Shown here: piece by piece, positions 8,578-17,596 of the stretch | Layout: each line of letters opens with the position of its first letter | Numbering within the stretch: the first letter of the stretch is position 1 | Position numbers and translations under genes: made by a program | Notes under the pieces: model-generated | What the model saw: only the letters and a program-made list of their open reading frames with translations | The model's database searches: none | Told to the model about the DNA's origin: nothing | NCBI GenBank assembly: GCA_965237405.1 | Contig: OZ250139.1 | Coordinates: forward strand, 2,852,001 to 2,916,000 | DNA length: 64,000 nt | From: CAUZIB01 sp963663925 | GTDB lineage: Bacteria > Acidobacteriota > Vicinamibacteria > Vicinamibacterales > UBA8438 | Reading direction: 5' to 3'

Positions 8578-8895
8578 AGGCCCTGGCGAGTGGCGGTGGG
8601 TTTGACGATGACGATTGGAGCGCTCGCAGTGTGGGGGCTGTGGCTCGACCTCGCGCATCTGCGGCCGTACTGGTCACTCCTGCTGGCGGATTACGGGTGG
8701 TACATCGCGGCCTACGGCAGCTTGGCGCTGGTGACGCTCGGGGCCGGCGTGTACGTCACGGCCCGGTCGATGTCGTTGGGCACGGTGGGCCGTAAGGTGG
8801 ATGTGGTCGAGCGGGCGATCCGTCGGGGCACGGGGCAGGATCCGGAGTTGGCAGAGGCGCTGGCGCGGGACGAGTCTGGAAACTACAGCGAGTGA
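8575..8895 (+). CDS. Small two-helix membrane protein, relic paralogue
   Basis: This 106-residue protein is paralogous to the one at 43968-44288: same length, two hydrophobic segments (residues 7-25 and 44-63), and the shared cytoplasmic motif GRKVDVVERAIRRGTGQDPELAE. It is still open, but its operon partners (pilin, virB3, virB4) are missing here, so it is probably not functional in transfer. The function of the family is unknown; position beside the VirB2-like pilin in the intact module suggests an accessory transfer role. Confidence 0.6.
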   Translation: MRPWRVAVGLTMTIGALAVWGLWLDLAHLRPYWSLLLADYGWYIAAYGSLALVTLGAGVYVTARSMSLGTVGRKVDVVERAIRRGTGQDPELAEALARDESGNYSE

Positions 8896-9099
8896 GGGGA
8901 CTCGCACCTCGCCTGGGCCGGCAAGGTGGAACACGCCTTGTTCGACGTGCCGACCGTTTCGCTGCACGAGCACGAGCGGATCGATCCCCGCACCGTCGCC
9001 CACGCCGTGTTCACGCACCCTGGCGACATCCAGGACATCCTTGCACAACATTCTGGAGTGGCCGCCATTGACGATTCTGAACCGCCTCGGGAATCATGA
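8896..9099 (+). pseudogene. Unassigned coding remnant, possibly a methylase tail
   Basis: In frame after the stop at 8893-8895, about 67 codons continue (HLAWAGKVEHALFDVPTVSL then HERIDPRTVAHAVF) to a TGA. The pattern resembles the tail of adenine-specific DNA methylases or their partner enzymes, but I cannot identify it securely. There is no start codon or ribosome site of its own. Confidence 0.3.
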
Positions 9100-9195
9100 A
9101 TCACGTACGTATTGTCGTTCGAAATCTCCCTCGGCCTGATGAACCGCCTATCATGCACCCAAAAAGACGCATTGGTAGGCAGCTAGGAATCCGCC

Positions 9196-11262
9196 ATGCA
9201 GCTGAAATCTTTCCGTGTGAAGAAGTTTCGAAATATCGAGGACTCTGGCGAGGTCGAGCTGCTCGATGCGCTCACATGCGTGGTCGGGAAGAACCAGGCC
9301 GGGAAGAGTGCGCTCCTACGAGCGCTGCATAAATTCAATCCGCATCGCCCAGAGCCGTACGACATGCGCCGCGAGTGGCCCCGTGGCCAGCGTACCGAAC
9401 GCAACGATCAACAGGTCGTCTGCGAGGTGCATTTCACACTCTCACCAGAAGAGTTGAAAACACTTGGAGAGATCGCCGGCCAGGAACTGAGCAGTGCGGA
9501 AGTCATTGTCACAAGGGACTACGCGGGCAACTTCGAGAGCCAGTTTCCAAACGATCCGACACTCTTCCCGAATGCTCTACATCCAAATTCGGTCGACGCT
9601 ATCTGCCAGAATCTGCCAAGTCCAACCGAAAAAGTCGGCGAAAACTTCCGGGTGACGTCAGCGGAGTGCGTTCGAGAGGCCACGCAGTTCGCCCGGGAAG
9701 GCCGCTTCGATGAACTCGTCAGTGTTCGCGAGAGACACGTAGCGGCGCTGGAAGAGCAGCTCACAGAAGGGAATCCAGAGCCGCAGCATTCGAACGAGAA
9801 CCAGTTCATTGCAGACTACACGACGAAACTGACGGAGGTCGAAGTCAAGCTCGGTGACGAACTCACACAGAATCAGCAGGCCCACGCCAGCATCGTCTCC
9901 TGGCTTCCCACCTTCATCTACATGGATGACTACAAGGCGTTCCATGGCCGCGCTGACCTGTCGAGTCTCAAGGAGCGCCAAAACAACAAGAAGTTGCGCC
10001 TCTCCGAAGAAGACGAAACGTTCTTGATGATCCTCAAGCTCGCCGGTCTCGACCTAGACGAGTTGATCGAGCAAGGCGAGTCAGACAATCAGGACGTCAT
10101 CCACGATCGGCAGATCGATCTCCAAGACTCTGCCACGACGCTAACGAACAGCGTAGCCGGACGCTGGGGCCAAAACGACTATCAGGTGCAGTTTCGGGTA
10201 GACGGCCAGGTGTTCTTCACGGAAATCGAGGAGACGAACAAGAACATTGGGATGATTCCGCTCGAGGAGCAATCGAAGGGATTTCAGTGGTTCTTCTCAT
10301 TCGATCTGCACTTCATGCATGACAGCGATGGAACCTTCGAGGGCTGCGTGCTTCTCCTTGATGAACCTGGTCTCCACCTACACCCGGGTGGGCAAGCGGA
10401 TCTTCTCGAACGCTTAGACGCATACGCCAAGAAGAACACGCTGATCTATACGACGCACCTGCCGTTTCTCGTCGATCTGCGCGAGCCGGATCGGATCAAG
10501 GTCATCAACCAGACTGAGCGGGGGGCGGTAGTCTCGGATGACCTCGGTGGTACTCAGACCGACGAGCGGCTGACGCTTCAGGCCGCGCTCGGGATGAAGG
10601 CGAACCAGAGCTACCTCGTTTCCGAGCGGAATCTCCTTGTCGAGGGTGTCGAAGACTACTGGATCATCGCAGCACTCTCGAACATCTTCGCGCGTGAGGA
10701 CCGCGCCTGCCTGCCGGAAGACGTCTTAATCACGGCAGCCGGTGGGGCGCCGGAGATCGTCCCCACGGCCACGTTCATGATCGGCCAGAAACTTAACGTC
10801 GTCGCACTATTCGATTCGGACTCAGCAGGGAAGATAGCCGAGGAGAAGCTCAGGAAGAAGTGGATCACCCGATATAAGGATGCGCGGGCGGTGACATTGC
10901 TGGTTGGTGACGCCCTTGGGATGCCTGGCAGGCCAGCGACGATCGAAGACCTCTTCTCGAACACGGAGGCCTACTACCTGGAGAAAGTGCGCGAGTCGCA
11001 TAAGCTGAAGTTGCAGAGCAAGGGTCTCACTACTGACGCGATCACGCTAAGCGGATCGGGACCCATCCTGCCCCGGTTGCACCAGTGCTTCAACGAGCTC
11101 AAGGTGGACTTCAACAAGGGATCGGTTGGCAGATTAATCCGCCGGGACCTGATCCGGTATCAGAGTGTCGACGAACTTCCGGCCGGAGTGGCGGAGAAGG
11201 GTGAGACCTTGCTGTCCGCGCTCCGCAACGCGTTTGGCGCTTCGGACGAGCAAACGGCGTAG
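9196..11262 (+). CDS. OLD-family ATPase with TOPRIM nuclease domain
   Basis: The 688-residue protein begins with an ABC/SMC-like ATPase half (FRVKKFRNIEDSGEVEL) bearing Walker A GKNQAGKS at residues 31-38. A coiled middle region follows, then the second ATPase half with LLLDEPGLHLHPGG near 385 and the H-loop YTTHLPFL. The C-terminal TOPRIM nuclease has LLVEGVEDYWII near 480 and ALFDSDSAG near 535. OLD proteins cut DNA and act in phage defence. The GajB helicase that would make this a Gabija pair is absent, so it is best taken as a stand-alone OLD nuclease. The start ATG follows an AG-rich stretch and lies just after relic sequence. Confidence 0.88.
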   Translation: MQLKSFRVKKFRNIEDSGEVELLDALTCVVGKNQAGKSALLRALHKFNPHRPEPYDMRREWPRGQRTERNDQQVVCEVHFTLSPEELKTLGEIAGQELSSAEVIVTRDYAGNFESQFPNDPTLFPNALHPNSVDAICQNLPSPTEKVGENFRVTSAECVREATQFAREGRFDELVSVRERHVAALEEQLTEGNPEPQHSNENQFIADYTTKLTEVEVKLGDELTQNQQAHASIVSWLPTFIYMDDYKAFHGRADLSSLKERQNNKKLRLSEEDETFLMILKLAGLDLDELIEQGESDNQDVIHDRQIDLQDSATTLTNSVAGRWGQNDYQVQFRVDGQVFFTEIEETNKNIGMIPLEEQSKGFQWFFSFDLHFMHDSDGTFEGCVLLLDEPGLHLHPGGQADLLERLDAYAKKNTLIYTTHLPFLVDLREPDRIKVINQTERGAVVSDDLGGTQTDERLTLQAALGMKANQSYLVSERNLLVEGVEDYWIIAALSNIFAREDRACLPEDVLITAAGGAPEIVPTATFMIGQKLNVVALFDSDSAGKIAEEKLRKKWITRYKDARAVTLLVGDALGMPGRPATIEDLFSNTEAYYLEKVRESHKLKLQSKGLTTDAITLSGSGPILPRLHQCFNELKVDFNKGSVGRLIRRDLIRYQSVDELPAGVAEKGETLLSALRNAFGASDEQTA

Positions 11263-11277
11263 CCCGCGTATTTCGGC

Positions 11278-11589
11278 GAGGAAACACCGACCAGGCAGGC
11301 CATGGTCGAAGCTTTGAACAGTGAGCCGCTAGTGCTCTCGATCCAGTACATCAAGCCAGGCAAGCCGCAGCAGAACGCCTTTATCGAGCGATTCAACTGG
11401 ACGTATCGGGAAGAGCTGCTGAACGCCTACGTCTTCGAGACGCTGACGCAGGTGCGACTGATCACCGAGCACTGGCTCGAGATCTACAACGCGGAGCGGC
11501 CGCATCGGGCACTGGGGCATGTGCCACCCTGGCACTTCGCGGCTCGTCAACAACGGCTAGATCTTTCCAGAAATGGACTGTCTACTTGA
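11278..11589 (+). pseudogene. IS3-family transposase OrfB, C-terminal fragment
   Basis: The frame contains the last catalytic glutamate region of an IS3-type integrase core (PGKPQQNAFIERFNWTYREE) and the tail EIYNAERPHRALGH. The N-terminal two thirds, including both catalytic aspartates, are absent. It lies directly after the OLD gene, so an IS3 element inserted here and was then deleted. Confidence 0.85.
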
Positions 11590-11616
11590 CGGGGAAGACT
11601 ACCCTCTCCGATGCAT

Positions 11617-11779
11617 GACTCGTCGACTACAACGAGCGCCGGCCTCACGACACCGCCAGGCCTGGTTTCGCCGCTCACCTATTTGCGGCGCGTCTCAACA
11701 TTGCCAGAGTCCAACAATCGATGGTCCGCTTGACGGGGAAGCGCACCGTCACCAGCGCTGACGAACAACAGATTTCATG
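11617..11779 (+). pseudogene. Second transposase tail fragment
   Basis: VDYNERRPHDTARPGFAAHL looks like the terminal DYNERRPH motif of another IS3-like transposase fused to unrelated sequence. It ends at a TGA that overlaps the next start codon. Confidence 0.45.
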
Positions 11780-12097
11780 ACGAACTGGGCGGCGACACTT
11801 CGGAGAGAACTGGCGCAGAGAGCCAAGCGCTACGCGGCTGCCCACGGCGTTACCTGCTACGAGAGCCTCGGCGTCTCGCCGACCATCGTGTTTCCGGGCG
11901 ACGCCGCAAACTTGCGCCACGGCAACTTCATCGACGAAAGCTATGCGGCGATTCTGGCGAGTCCGACTTGGGCCAAGCGGTTGGGAAAAGCGCACAGGCA
12001 GCGGCACCGTGCGCTGCCAGAAGACCGGCGCGGCGACGCGTGGGAACTCGATTCCAGTAATAGCTCGGACGCGTTACGACGCCGGCCGTCCGGCTGA
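11777..12097 (+). CDS. Small hypothetical protein
   Basis: 106 residues starting MTNWAATLRRELAQRAKRYA, with GVTCYESLGVSPTIVF, HGNFIDESYAAI and RRGDAWELDSSNSSDALRR. No domain of known function is recognised and no signal peptide or membrane span is present. The sequence is compositionally normal protein, more convincing than the scraps around it. It lies amid IS debris, so it may be a surviving piece of former cargo. Confidence 0.5.
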   Translation: MTNWAATLRRELAQRAKRYAAAHGVTCYESLGVSPTIVFPGDAANLRHGNFIDESYAAILASPTWAKRLGKAHRQRHRALPEDRRGDAWELDSSNSSDALRRRPSG

Positions 12098-12129
12098 CGC
12101 CACCGAGAAGCCGGATTCTGAAGACCTCC

Positions 12130-12222
12130 TTGCCCACGTATAGTCCGAAATACATCTTTGAATGCCCGTACTGCCAGAAACGGTTCACCCACCGCAAGAA
12201 TGACACATCGCTGCGCAAGCAC
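12130..12222 (+). pseudogene. Truncated C2H2-type zinc-binding protein
   Basis: About 31 codons (PKYIFECPYCQKRFTHRKND) show one CxxC zinc-knuckle half followed by a basic KH-rich turn. The expected C-terminal half is missing because unrelated sequence begins at about 12222. The only upstream start is TTG. Confidence 0.4.
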
Positions 12223-12260
12223 AAGCCCACGATCTGCGCATCTGTAAACCACTTCTTCAT
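12222..12260 (-). pseudogene. First codons of an IS3-type OrfA
   Basis: On the minus strand, an ATG at 12260 begins MKKWFTDAQIVG, the usual opening of IS3 OrfA helix-turn-helix proteins, then breaks into the zinc-knuckle remnant. It is too short for certainty. Confidence 0.35.
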
Positions 12261-12277
12261 CGTCCGATCCCTTTCGG

Positions 12278-12382
12278 CTACTCAGAAGCGGGGGGACGTT
12301 GGAAGTCGAGCACTTCCTGCTCAACCCAGCGGACCGCCCGGCTGCCGACCCGGATCGGTTTCGGGAAGAGTGGTTTGGCCAT
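12278..12382 (-). pseudogene. AlpA-family regulator, C-terminal fragment
   Basis: The minus-strand frame FPKPIRVGSRAVRWVEQEVL matches the second half of the intact AlpA-like protein at 58562-58759 almost residue for residue, then ends DFQRPPASE. The DNA-binding N-terminus is missing. It is evidence of a second element of this family. Confidence 0.78.
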
Positions 12383-12398
12383 CAGCGCATGGCTGTGA

Positions 12399-15300
12399 TC
12401 ACGTTCCGTGTACTGCGTGGTAGCGCTCTCGCTCCAGCGCCCGCCCCTCGTTGCTCTTCGCGATCTCGACTCCTTGCCAGCCGATGCTGGCGATGTCGTG
12501 GTGGGCATCATCGATCAGCGCGGCAAACGAGCGTCGCCATCCGGCCCACATGTCGCTTTCAAGTCCTGACCAGGAGCGCGACCGACCGAAAGCAGCTTGC
12601 GCGATATCCTCGATTGTGAAGCCCTTTCCGAGAGCCAGAAGCGCCTTCGCTCGCCACGCCACGCCTTCCGGCTTATCGGCTAGGGGCGAAAGGTGGAATC
12701 GTGCGAGACGCTCGATCTTGAGGAGGTCTCGATAAAGATCAACGTCATCAGCTACGAGATGTTTGACGAGTTCTCTAGTGTGATAGCTCGGACGCACAGC
12801 CGCCAAAACAGTTGCGCGCTGCTCCAAGTCCAATGCGGGCAAGATCTTGACTGCGACTTGCTCCACCTGCCACGATCCCCCGATGCGATCTTGCCGACCG
12901 AACTTCGACATCAACCAGTCTTCTGCCAAGCGGCGGTTCTTCGACAAAATCTCGCAGAGCCAGTACTCCTCATGCTGCGACAGCCGTGTTTCATCTGCGG
13001 GCGCGCGCAGAATCGCCTCTCGCCATCCGTCCGGGAGTCGATGATCATCCTCAGTCGCGCAACGAAGGCCACACCAGTAGCCGATGGCCGAGGCGACGGC
13101 GATGCGAGCGTCCGTGGAACAGAACATCTTCTGGAGAGTGGCCGGGGGCACCTTTCTTCGACACAACGCATCGACGTGCTGAGGGAAATCTCCGGCCTCC
13201 TTTAGAGCAGTAGCCAGGAGTTCCGGGGGCGGCGTATCGTGCGTCACGACAGCATGTATCCCAAGTGCCCGGTAATCGGCTGTATTGAGACAGCAGTTGA
13301 CGAGCTCCGGCCATCGCTGGTGGTTCGCCGTGGCTACCTGGAGGATAAACGGCCCGACGAGATCGGCAGGGAGTCCGTGGTCGATGAAATCCTCGGCCAC
13401 TGCGACGGGGTCGGTAACACGCCTGGCAAGTTTGGCACACAGGTACGGCGACCAGCGAGGGTAGTGGATACCTGCGAGATCTGCTTCTGACTCGAATCGT
13501 GCGAGTGTTCGCGTCATTTCTTGGAGTGGCCGACGTTCCCATGCCTCCACAACGCTGTCCTGCGGGCCAGCCTTCATCACTTTGACCGCTTCGTCTGGGT
13601 CGAGCTCCTCATACAGCGCCTCGAACTCTGGGTCCAGAGTCACGTCGATGCTCAAGCCAACCCGTTCCCCAGTCACCTTTAGCTGATGCTGGACACCAGG
13701 ATGCCGACGGGAGATATCGGCCAAATCCCAGAGCATGTGCTCGCCGAATGACCGCATTGCGGTTCGTAATTCGTTGGGCACGTGCCCGTGCGGAGCCCAG
13801 GGGGTCAACCAGGCGAACGCGAGTCCGATCAAGTCCGTCCACGGCGCACGGTCTGTCTCACGCGCTGCCTGCGGCACCATGGGCCATAGCTCCTTCAGAG
13901 ACTCGATGTGATGTGGCGCGAGCAGGTCGTAATGGAGAGTCATCGTACGCCCGGCTCCTGGATCGACGGTGGCGTAGTCGGAACTTGGGGCGAGCGCGAC
14001 GCACATGGCGCGAATCGCAGCGTTTGGGTCGCCGCCGTGGCACCGCCACCGGTTCACGGCACGCAGCAAGGATGACCGCCGATAGAGCAGATCTTGTCCC
14101 CGGCGCGACGTGCCGGCCGCCCATTCGGTCAGGATGTCCAGCGGTTTCTCAGACAGCGAATCCGCCGCCCGCGGCTCTTCCCGTGCACGCACTTGGTCGA
14201 GCAGCAGCGGGATCACCCGTTCGGGATCTTGCTCCAGCGCCTCGTGGCCGACCGCCAACAGCCGATCTGGATGGCGCTCAACCACGTAGCGCGCCTCCGA
14301 CGGCCCAAGCGACGCGTACTTGGACCAGAGGTCTGTCGAGTTGTGGTCGGGCAGCCGCGCGGCGACCTGTTCGAGACGATACTCGAGGTCGGGGATCGAG
14401 GCTCCGCGAGCACGGGCACCCATCAACGTATCGAGCGCATCTTCCGCGCGCTCAACGAGCGTCAGAAACGGATCGAATGGAAGCGAGCCAGTGCCGCCGA
14501 AGAAGACCCGTCGCACCAGGACCCAGCGGAACGGGGCCGGCACCACCGCCACCGGTGCTGTCGGTCGGGACACCGGGTTATCATCGTTGACAATCTCGCC
14601 AATGAACGCGCGTGACTCCTGCACGATGCCAGCTGCGCCCAGCCGAGCGAGGCCGACGGACACGTCCAAGAGAGACTTGCCGAGAGCGCATGCGACTCGG
14701 TCTGGACGCACGCCAGCGTCGCCGCCCAGGGCGAACGGCGCCAGCAGGCGGAGCGCGTCGAAGCCGAGGATCCTGTCAAGTTGAGGAACCAGTTGGTCGA
14801 CGAGTTCATCTCCGCTCACGACCCGCCGTACATCTCCGGCGAGACAGAGGTGCGCGAGCGTCGCGACGAGACCAGGCCGCTCCGGCGCCTGTCGACGAAT
14901 GTAGCCGAGAAGCTCGTCCGGCCCCACGAGACCAGTCGACTTGATGATCTGAATCATCGTATCTGCGTCGAGCAGGTCGTCAGGCGAATCGAGATCCCGC
15001 ACTTCGCTGGTCCCGATCTGCAAGGCGCTCTTGACCTCGGCGGCGTGACTGGGCCAGCTCGTCGCGATGATTCGGGCGTCGGAGCCCACTTCCTGTCGAA
15101 GTTGGATGAACCGGTCCACTTGCTCGGGGCTGCTATGCGCGTCGTCGATGATCACCGCCGCCGGCATCAGTTCGCGTAGATCGTTCGCGATCTGCGTCGG
15201 ATTATCGCCAACCTTGAACAACGCCTCTCCCTGTTGCGCCAGACCCTGCAACAGGAACGTCTTGCCCGATCCGGGCGACCCCACGAGCAGGCAATCCCCG

Positions 15301-16040
15301 TGGCGCTCAAGCAGCCAGCGCACTACGTGTTCGCGACCCAAGACTCGGTCCCCCAAGATTGGTCGGCGTGAAATCGGGAACGGACTCAACGCGGGCGGAT
15401 GCCCCGTCACCCCAAGGAGATGCTTGCACCAGACAGGAACGCGGTACAGTTCCTGCGCGAACCAGTCCTGGTCGGCGATTTGAACGAGCGTCACGCCTAG
15501 GCTACCCGCTTGGTCTTGTAGTGTCTTTCTCGTGCGCGGCTTCACGACTCTGGAGGTCGCGAACAGCGCCCGATCCAGTTTCGGGTTCCGTTGCTGTGCT
15601 CGGCGCAGGTTTCGGCGCAGGTTGCCGGTCAGGTCCTTCGCGGTCGTCGAGATGAGGGGGAACGGCGCGTGCCCTCTCGTGTCGGCAACCGCGCCGTCAA
15701 ATCCGTCGTCGTGGCCTCCGCGAACGGGAACGAGACCCGGCCAGACGCGTCGGAGGAGATCTACAGCACATGCCTCGAATGCCGCTGGATTGAGGTCACC
15801 GTTCAGCGCGTCCAGGATCGCCTTGTGGTGCCGATCGAGCACGACGCCGCGTGTGACGGCCCGGCCCGACGAGCCGGAGCGGGAGACGGCATCCAGGCGC
15901 TCGATCGCCCGGGCGGGGATAGCGAGCTCGCCCCGTTCCCAACGGGCAAGGGTGTTCGGCACGACGCCGACGGCCTGGGCCAGCGCTGCCTGCGTCAATC
16001 CGAGGCGCGAGCGCAGCGCCCTCAGTTCTGAGTGCTTCAT
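12399..16040 (-). CDS. XRE HTH - nuclease-like - STAND NTPase protein, candidate defence sensor
   Basis: This 1213-residue protein combines three parts. Residues 4-50 form an XRE-type helix-turn-helix (LRSRLGLTQAALAQAVGV). Residues 80-210 resemble a PD-(D/E)xK restriction fold (GGHDDGFDG at 108-116, LISTTAKD at 129-136), although the usual E/QxK is replaced by TAK. Residues 230-480 are a P-loop NTPase with Walker A GSPGSGKT at 254-261 and Walker B AAVIIDDAH at 294-302. The remaining 700 residues are leucine-rich helical sequence like a sensor solenoid. This plan, effector then STAND NTPase then sensor, is that of Avs/NLR-like anti-phage proteins, but with an added DNA-binding head. A perfect palindrome sits directly upstream, suggesting autoregulation. 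Confidence 0.72.
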   Translation of the reverse strand: MKHSELRALRSRLGLTQAALAQAVGVVPNTLARWERGELAIPARAIERLDAVSRSGSSGRAVTRGVVLDRHHKAILDALNGDLNPAAFEACAVDLLRRVWPGLVPVRGGHDDGFDGAVADTRGHAPFPLISTTAKDLTGNLRRNLRRAQQRNPKLDRALFATSRVVKPRTRKTLQDQAGSLGVTLVQIADQDWFAQELYRVPVWCKHLLGVTGHPPALSPFPISRRPILGDRVLGREHVVRWLLERHGDCLLVGSPGSGKTFLLQGLAQQGEALFKVGDNPTQIANDLRELMPAAVIIDDAHSSPEQVDRFIQLRQEVGSDARIIATSWPSHAAEVKSALQIGTSEVRDLDSPDDLLDADTMIQIIKSTGLVGPDELLGYIRRQAPERPGLVATLAHLCLAGDVRRVVSGDELVDQLVPQLDRILGFDALRLLAPFALGGDAGVRPDRVACALGKSLLDVSVGLARLGAAGIVQESRAFIGEIVNDDNPVSRPTAPVAVVPAPFRWVLVRRVFFGGTGSLPFDPFLTLVERAEDALDTLMGARARGASIPDLEYRLEQVAARLPDHNSTDLWSKYASLGPSEARYVVERHPDRLLAVGHEALEQDPERVIPLLLDQVRAREEPRAADSLSEKPLDILTEWAAGTSRRGQDLLYRRSSLLRAVNRWRCHGGDPNAAIRAMCVALAPSSDYATVDPGAGRTMTLHYDLLAPHHIESLKELWPMVPQAARETDRAPWTDLIGLAFAWLTPWAPHGHVPNELRTAMRSFGEHMLWDLADISRRHPGVQHQLKVTGERVGLSIDVTLDPEFEALYEELDPDEAVKVMKAGPQDSVVEAWERRPLQEMTRTLARFESEADLAGIHYPRWSPYLCAKLARRVTDPVAVAEDFIDHGLPADLVGPFILQVATANHQRWPELVNCCLNTADYRALGIHAVVTHDTPPPELLATALKEAGDFPQHVDALCRRKVPPATLQKMFCSTDARIAVASAIGYWCGLRCATEDDHRLPDGWREAILRAPADETRLSQHEEYWLCEILSKNRRLAEDWLMSKFGRQDRIGGSWQVEQVAVKILPALDLEQRATVLAAVRPSYHTRELVKHLVADDVDLYRDLLKIERLARFHLSPLADKPEGVAWRAKALLALGKGFTIEDIAQAAFGRSRSWSGLESDMWAGWRRSFAALIDDAHHDIASIGWQGVEIAKSNEGRALERERYHAVHGT

Positions 16041-16057
16041 TTAATAGACCTTATATT

Positions 16058-16074
16058 CTATACTTCAAGTATAG
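16058..16074. promoter_or_regulatory. 17-bp palindromic operator before the STAND gene
   Basis: CTATACTT-C-AAGTATAG is a perfect inverted repeat 18-34 bp upstream of the start codon at 16040. On the gene strand, TTGGCA and TATGTG at 17-bp spacing lie just upstream, so the palindrome would cover the transcription start. The likely ligand is the XRE domain encoded by the gene. Confidence 0.6.
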
Positions 16075-16185
16075 CACATAAGGTGTATATATTTTAGTGC
16101 CAAAGGGTGCAAGAGTCAGGCAACACTGACCCGGAGGAGTCGCTCGGGCGGAATTGACGGGCGGCCGAAGTGGATATACAGGGTA

Positions 16186-16423
16186 TCGAACCCGAACCAC
16201 GTGATTTCTTAAGTTAATGATGGCAAAGGACTTCTGGCGATAAGTCTTTGTCGGTCATCACGTTCCAGCCATGCGGTCGTCCCCTCCAGTCTCCTGGAGT
16301 CCCCCCGAGTCGACCCCAGTCGTGGCAACATTGTGGCAACGCTCCTCGCTAGGAGGACCGCCTGCTTAGTGACGTCCCGATCGCAATCGAACCGAGGGTC
16401 TCTGGCGATCGGCCTCGGGTTCC
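16186..16423 (+). repeat. Dispersed direct repeat, copy 2
   Basis: This matches 4513-4751 in the same orientation. The surrounding interval 16075-16723 has no supportable gene; the frames across it look like chance open frames. Confidence 0.85.
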
Positions 16424-16723
16424 AGGTGTCAGTCCTCGAACATGACCTATTCGCACGGTTCGGACCGGCGCTAGGCTCGGGCCGAGCACCCCACCACCCG
16501 AAGACGTTGGCGCATATGTGTCTGCGGGATCTCCTTCTCTGTACAGCCGGGCTAGAGCGTGGGGATCGTTGGGCCGTTGTCGTCATCGACGTTACGCCAG
16601 ATGTCGCACATCTCGACGACGAGATCGCAGACGTGTGCTGATCCGGCGACAACGACGCCAACGCGAGGCCGTCGAGTGGTGCCGAGCACCCGCCGGCACC
16701 ATGGTTCCCCGACGCGGGAGGTT

Positions 16724-17011
16724 TCATTCTTCAGTCAAACCGCTCTTCTTGGCGTACACGCGTAGCGCCTCGTTCGCTCGCTTCTGCCAGCCGGAGCCCG
16801 TCGCGCGATAGGCCTCCACGACGTCGCGGTCGACGCGCAGGCTGACCAGTTCCTTCGTAGGGCGCTTCTGCGGACCGCGCTGCCCTCGATACCGGCGAAC
16901 GGCTTCCGCTGTTTCCTTGGGCAACACGTCCATCAACGGCCGTGCTTGGCGAATCTCTTCTGCGGTCCATTCCGGATTCTCTACGTCAGGGCGACTGGCG
17001 TTCTTTCGCAT
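16724..17011 (-). CDS. brnA: BrnA-type antitoxin
   Basis: The 95-residue protein has the BrnA signature: acidic N-terminus with NPEWTAEEIRQARP, then RGPQKRPTKELVSLRVDRDV, the ribbon-helix-helix beta strand, and YRATGSGWQKRANEALRVYA. BrnA binds and inhibits the BrnT ribonuclease and represses the operon. Its start overlaps the end of brnT by 26 bp, the usual toxin-first order of this family. Confidence 0.9.
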   Translation of the reverse strand: MRKNASRPDVENPEWTAEEIRQARPLMDVLPKETAEAVRRYRGQRGPQKRPTKELVSLRVDRDVVEAYRATGSGWQKRANEALRVYAKKSGLTEE

Positions 17012-17267
17012 ACGCTCGTTCCTCTTTCGTGTTCGCTCGCCGCAAGCTGATCACGCGCACGGCGTCGCCCCGCGCCGTGATCACTGCCGCATGAAGCTGG
17101 CCCTCAATGTGGCCCAGCACCCGTAAACGCCGTTCGCCATAATCCTTCCGCGCGTCCTCGACACTGATGGCGGTTTCGAGGTCCATGTCAGCGAAGCGCT
17201 CAAATCCGATCCCGCGTTCGCGACGGTTCTTGGCACTCTTCGCTGGGTCAAATTCGATAAACGCCAT
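16986..17267 (-). CDS. brnT: BrnT-type ribonuclease toxin
   Basis: From ATG at 17267 (MAFIEFDPAKSAKNRRERGI) the protein is 93 residues, the normal BrnT length. The family segments FERFADMDLE, VLGHIEGQLHAAVITARGDAVRVISLR split by a glycine turn, and the terminal ANTKEERAYAKERQ are present. The longer upstream frame lacks family residues. TACTATATA immediately precedes the start and can act as the -10. BrnT cleaves mRNA and halts growth; with brnA it forms a complete type II module. Confidence 0.9.
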   Translation of the reverse strand: MAFIEFDPAKSAKNRRERGIGFERFADMDLETAISVEDARKDYGERRLRVLGHIEGQLHAAVITARGDAVRVISLRRANTKEERAYAKERQSP

Positions 17268-17488
17268 TATATAGTATCTACAATTAAAGTGAAAATGCCA
17301 CGGATACGATGACAAGCGCCCAAGTGCCCGGACATCGAAGAAGTGGCCTCGCCCGGCAGTTGACCCACGCTGGCCTTTCATTAGATCGCTGCGATGTGCT
17401 TCAAGTTCGTAGACACCGGTCCGCAGGCGTCGGGACAGTTCGCTCCCTGGGGTTCTGTTGCCGGGTGCCCGGCTGATAGGATCGCCAC

Positions 17489-17596
17489 GTGATTGTGTGT
17501 CTAGGCTGGGGTTCCCTCATCTGGAGACCCGGTGACCTTCCGGTCGGTGACTGGCGGGACGACGGCCCGGAAATCAAGGTGGAATTCGTGCGCGAG
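17489..17596 (+). pseudogene. N-terminal fragment of a GWGSLIW-type protein
   Basis: The opening MIVCLGWGSLIWRPGDLPV is characteristic of small proteins related to gamma-glutamylcyclotransferases. After about 36 codons the sequence switches to integrase DNA in another frame. Only the start survives. Upstream, 17268-17488 holds the brnT promoter and nothing else recognisable. Confidence 0.5.

Noticed and set aside
9196..11262. Gabija system
   Set aside because: The ATPase-TOPRIM protein resembles GajA, but no GajB-type helicase follows; the next genes are IS3 fragments.
16333..16641. A plus-strand frame after the second 240-bp repeat
   Set aside because: The start lies inside a non-coding repeat and no part resembles a known family; the first repeat copy does not preserve the frame.
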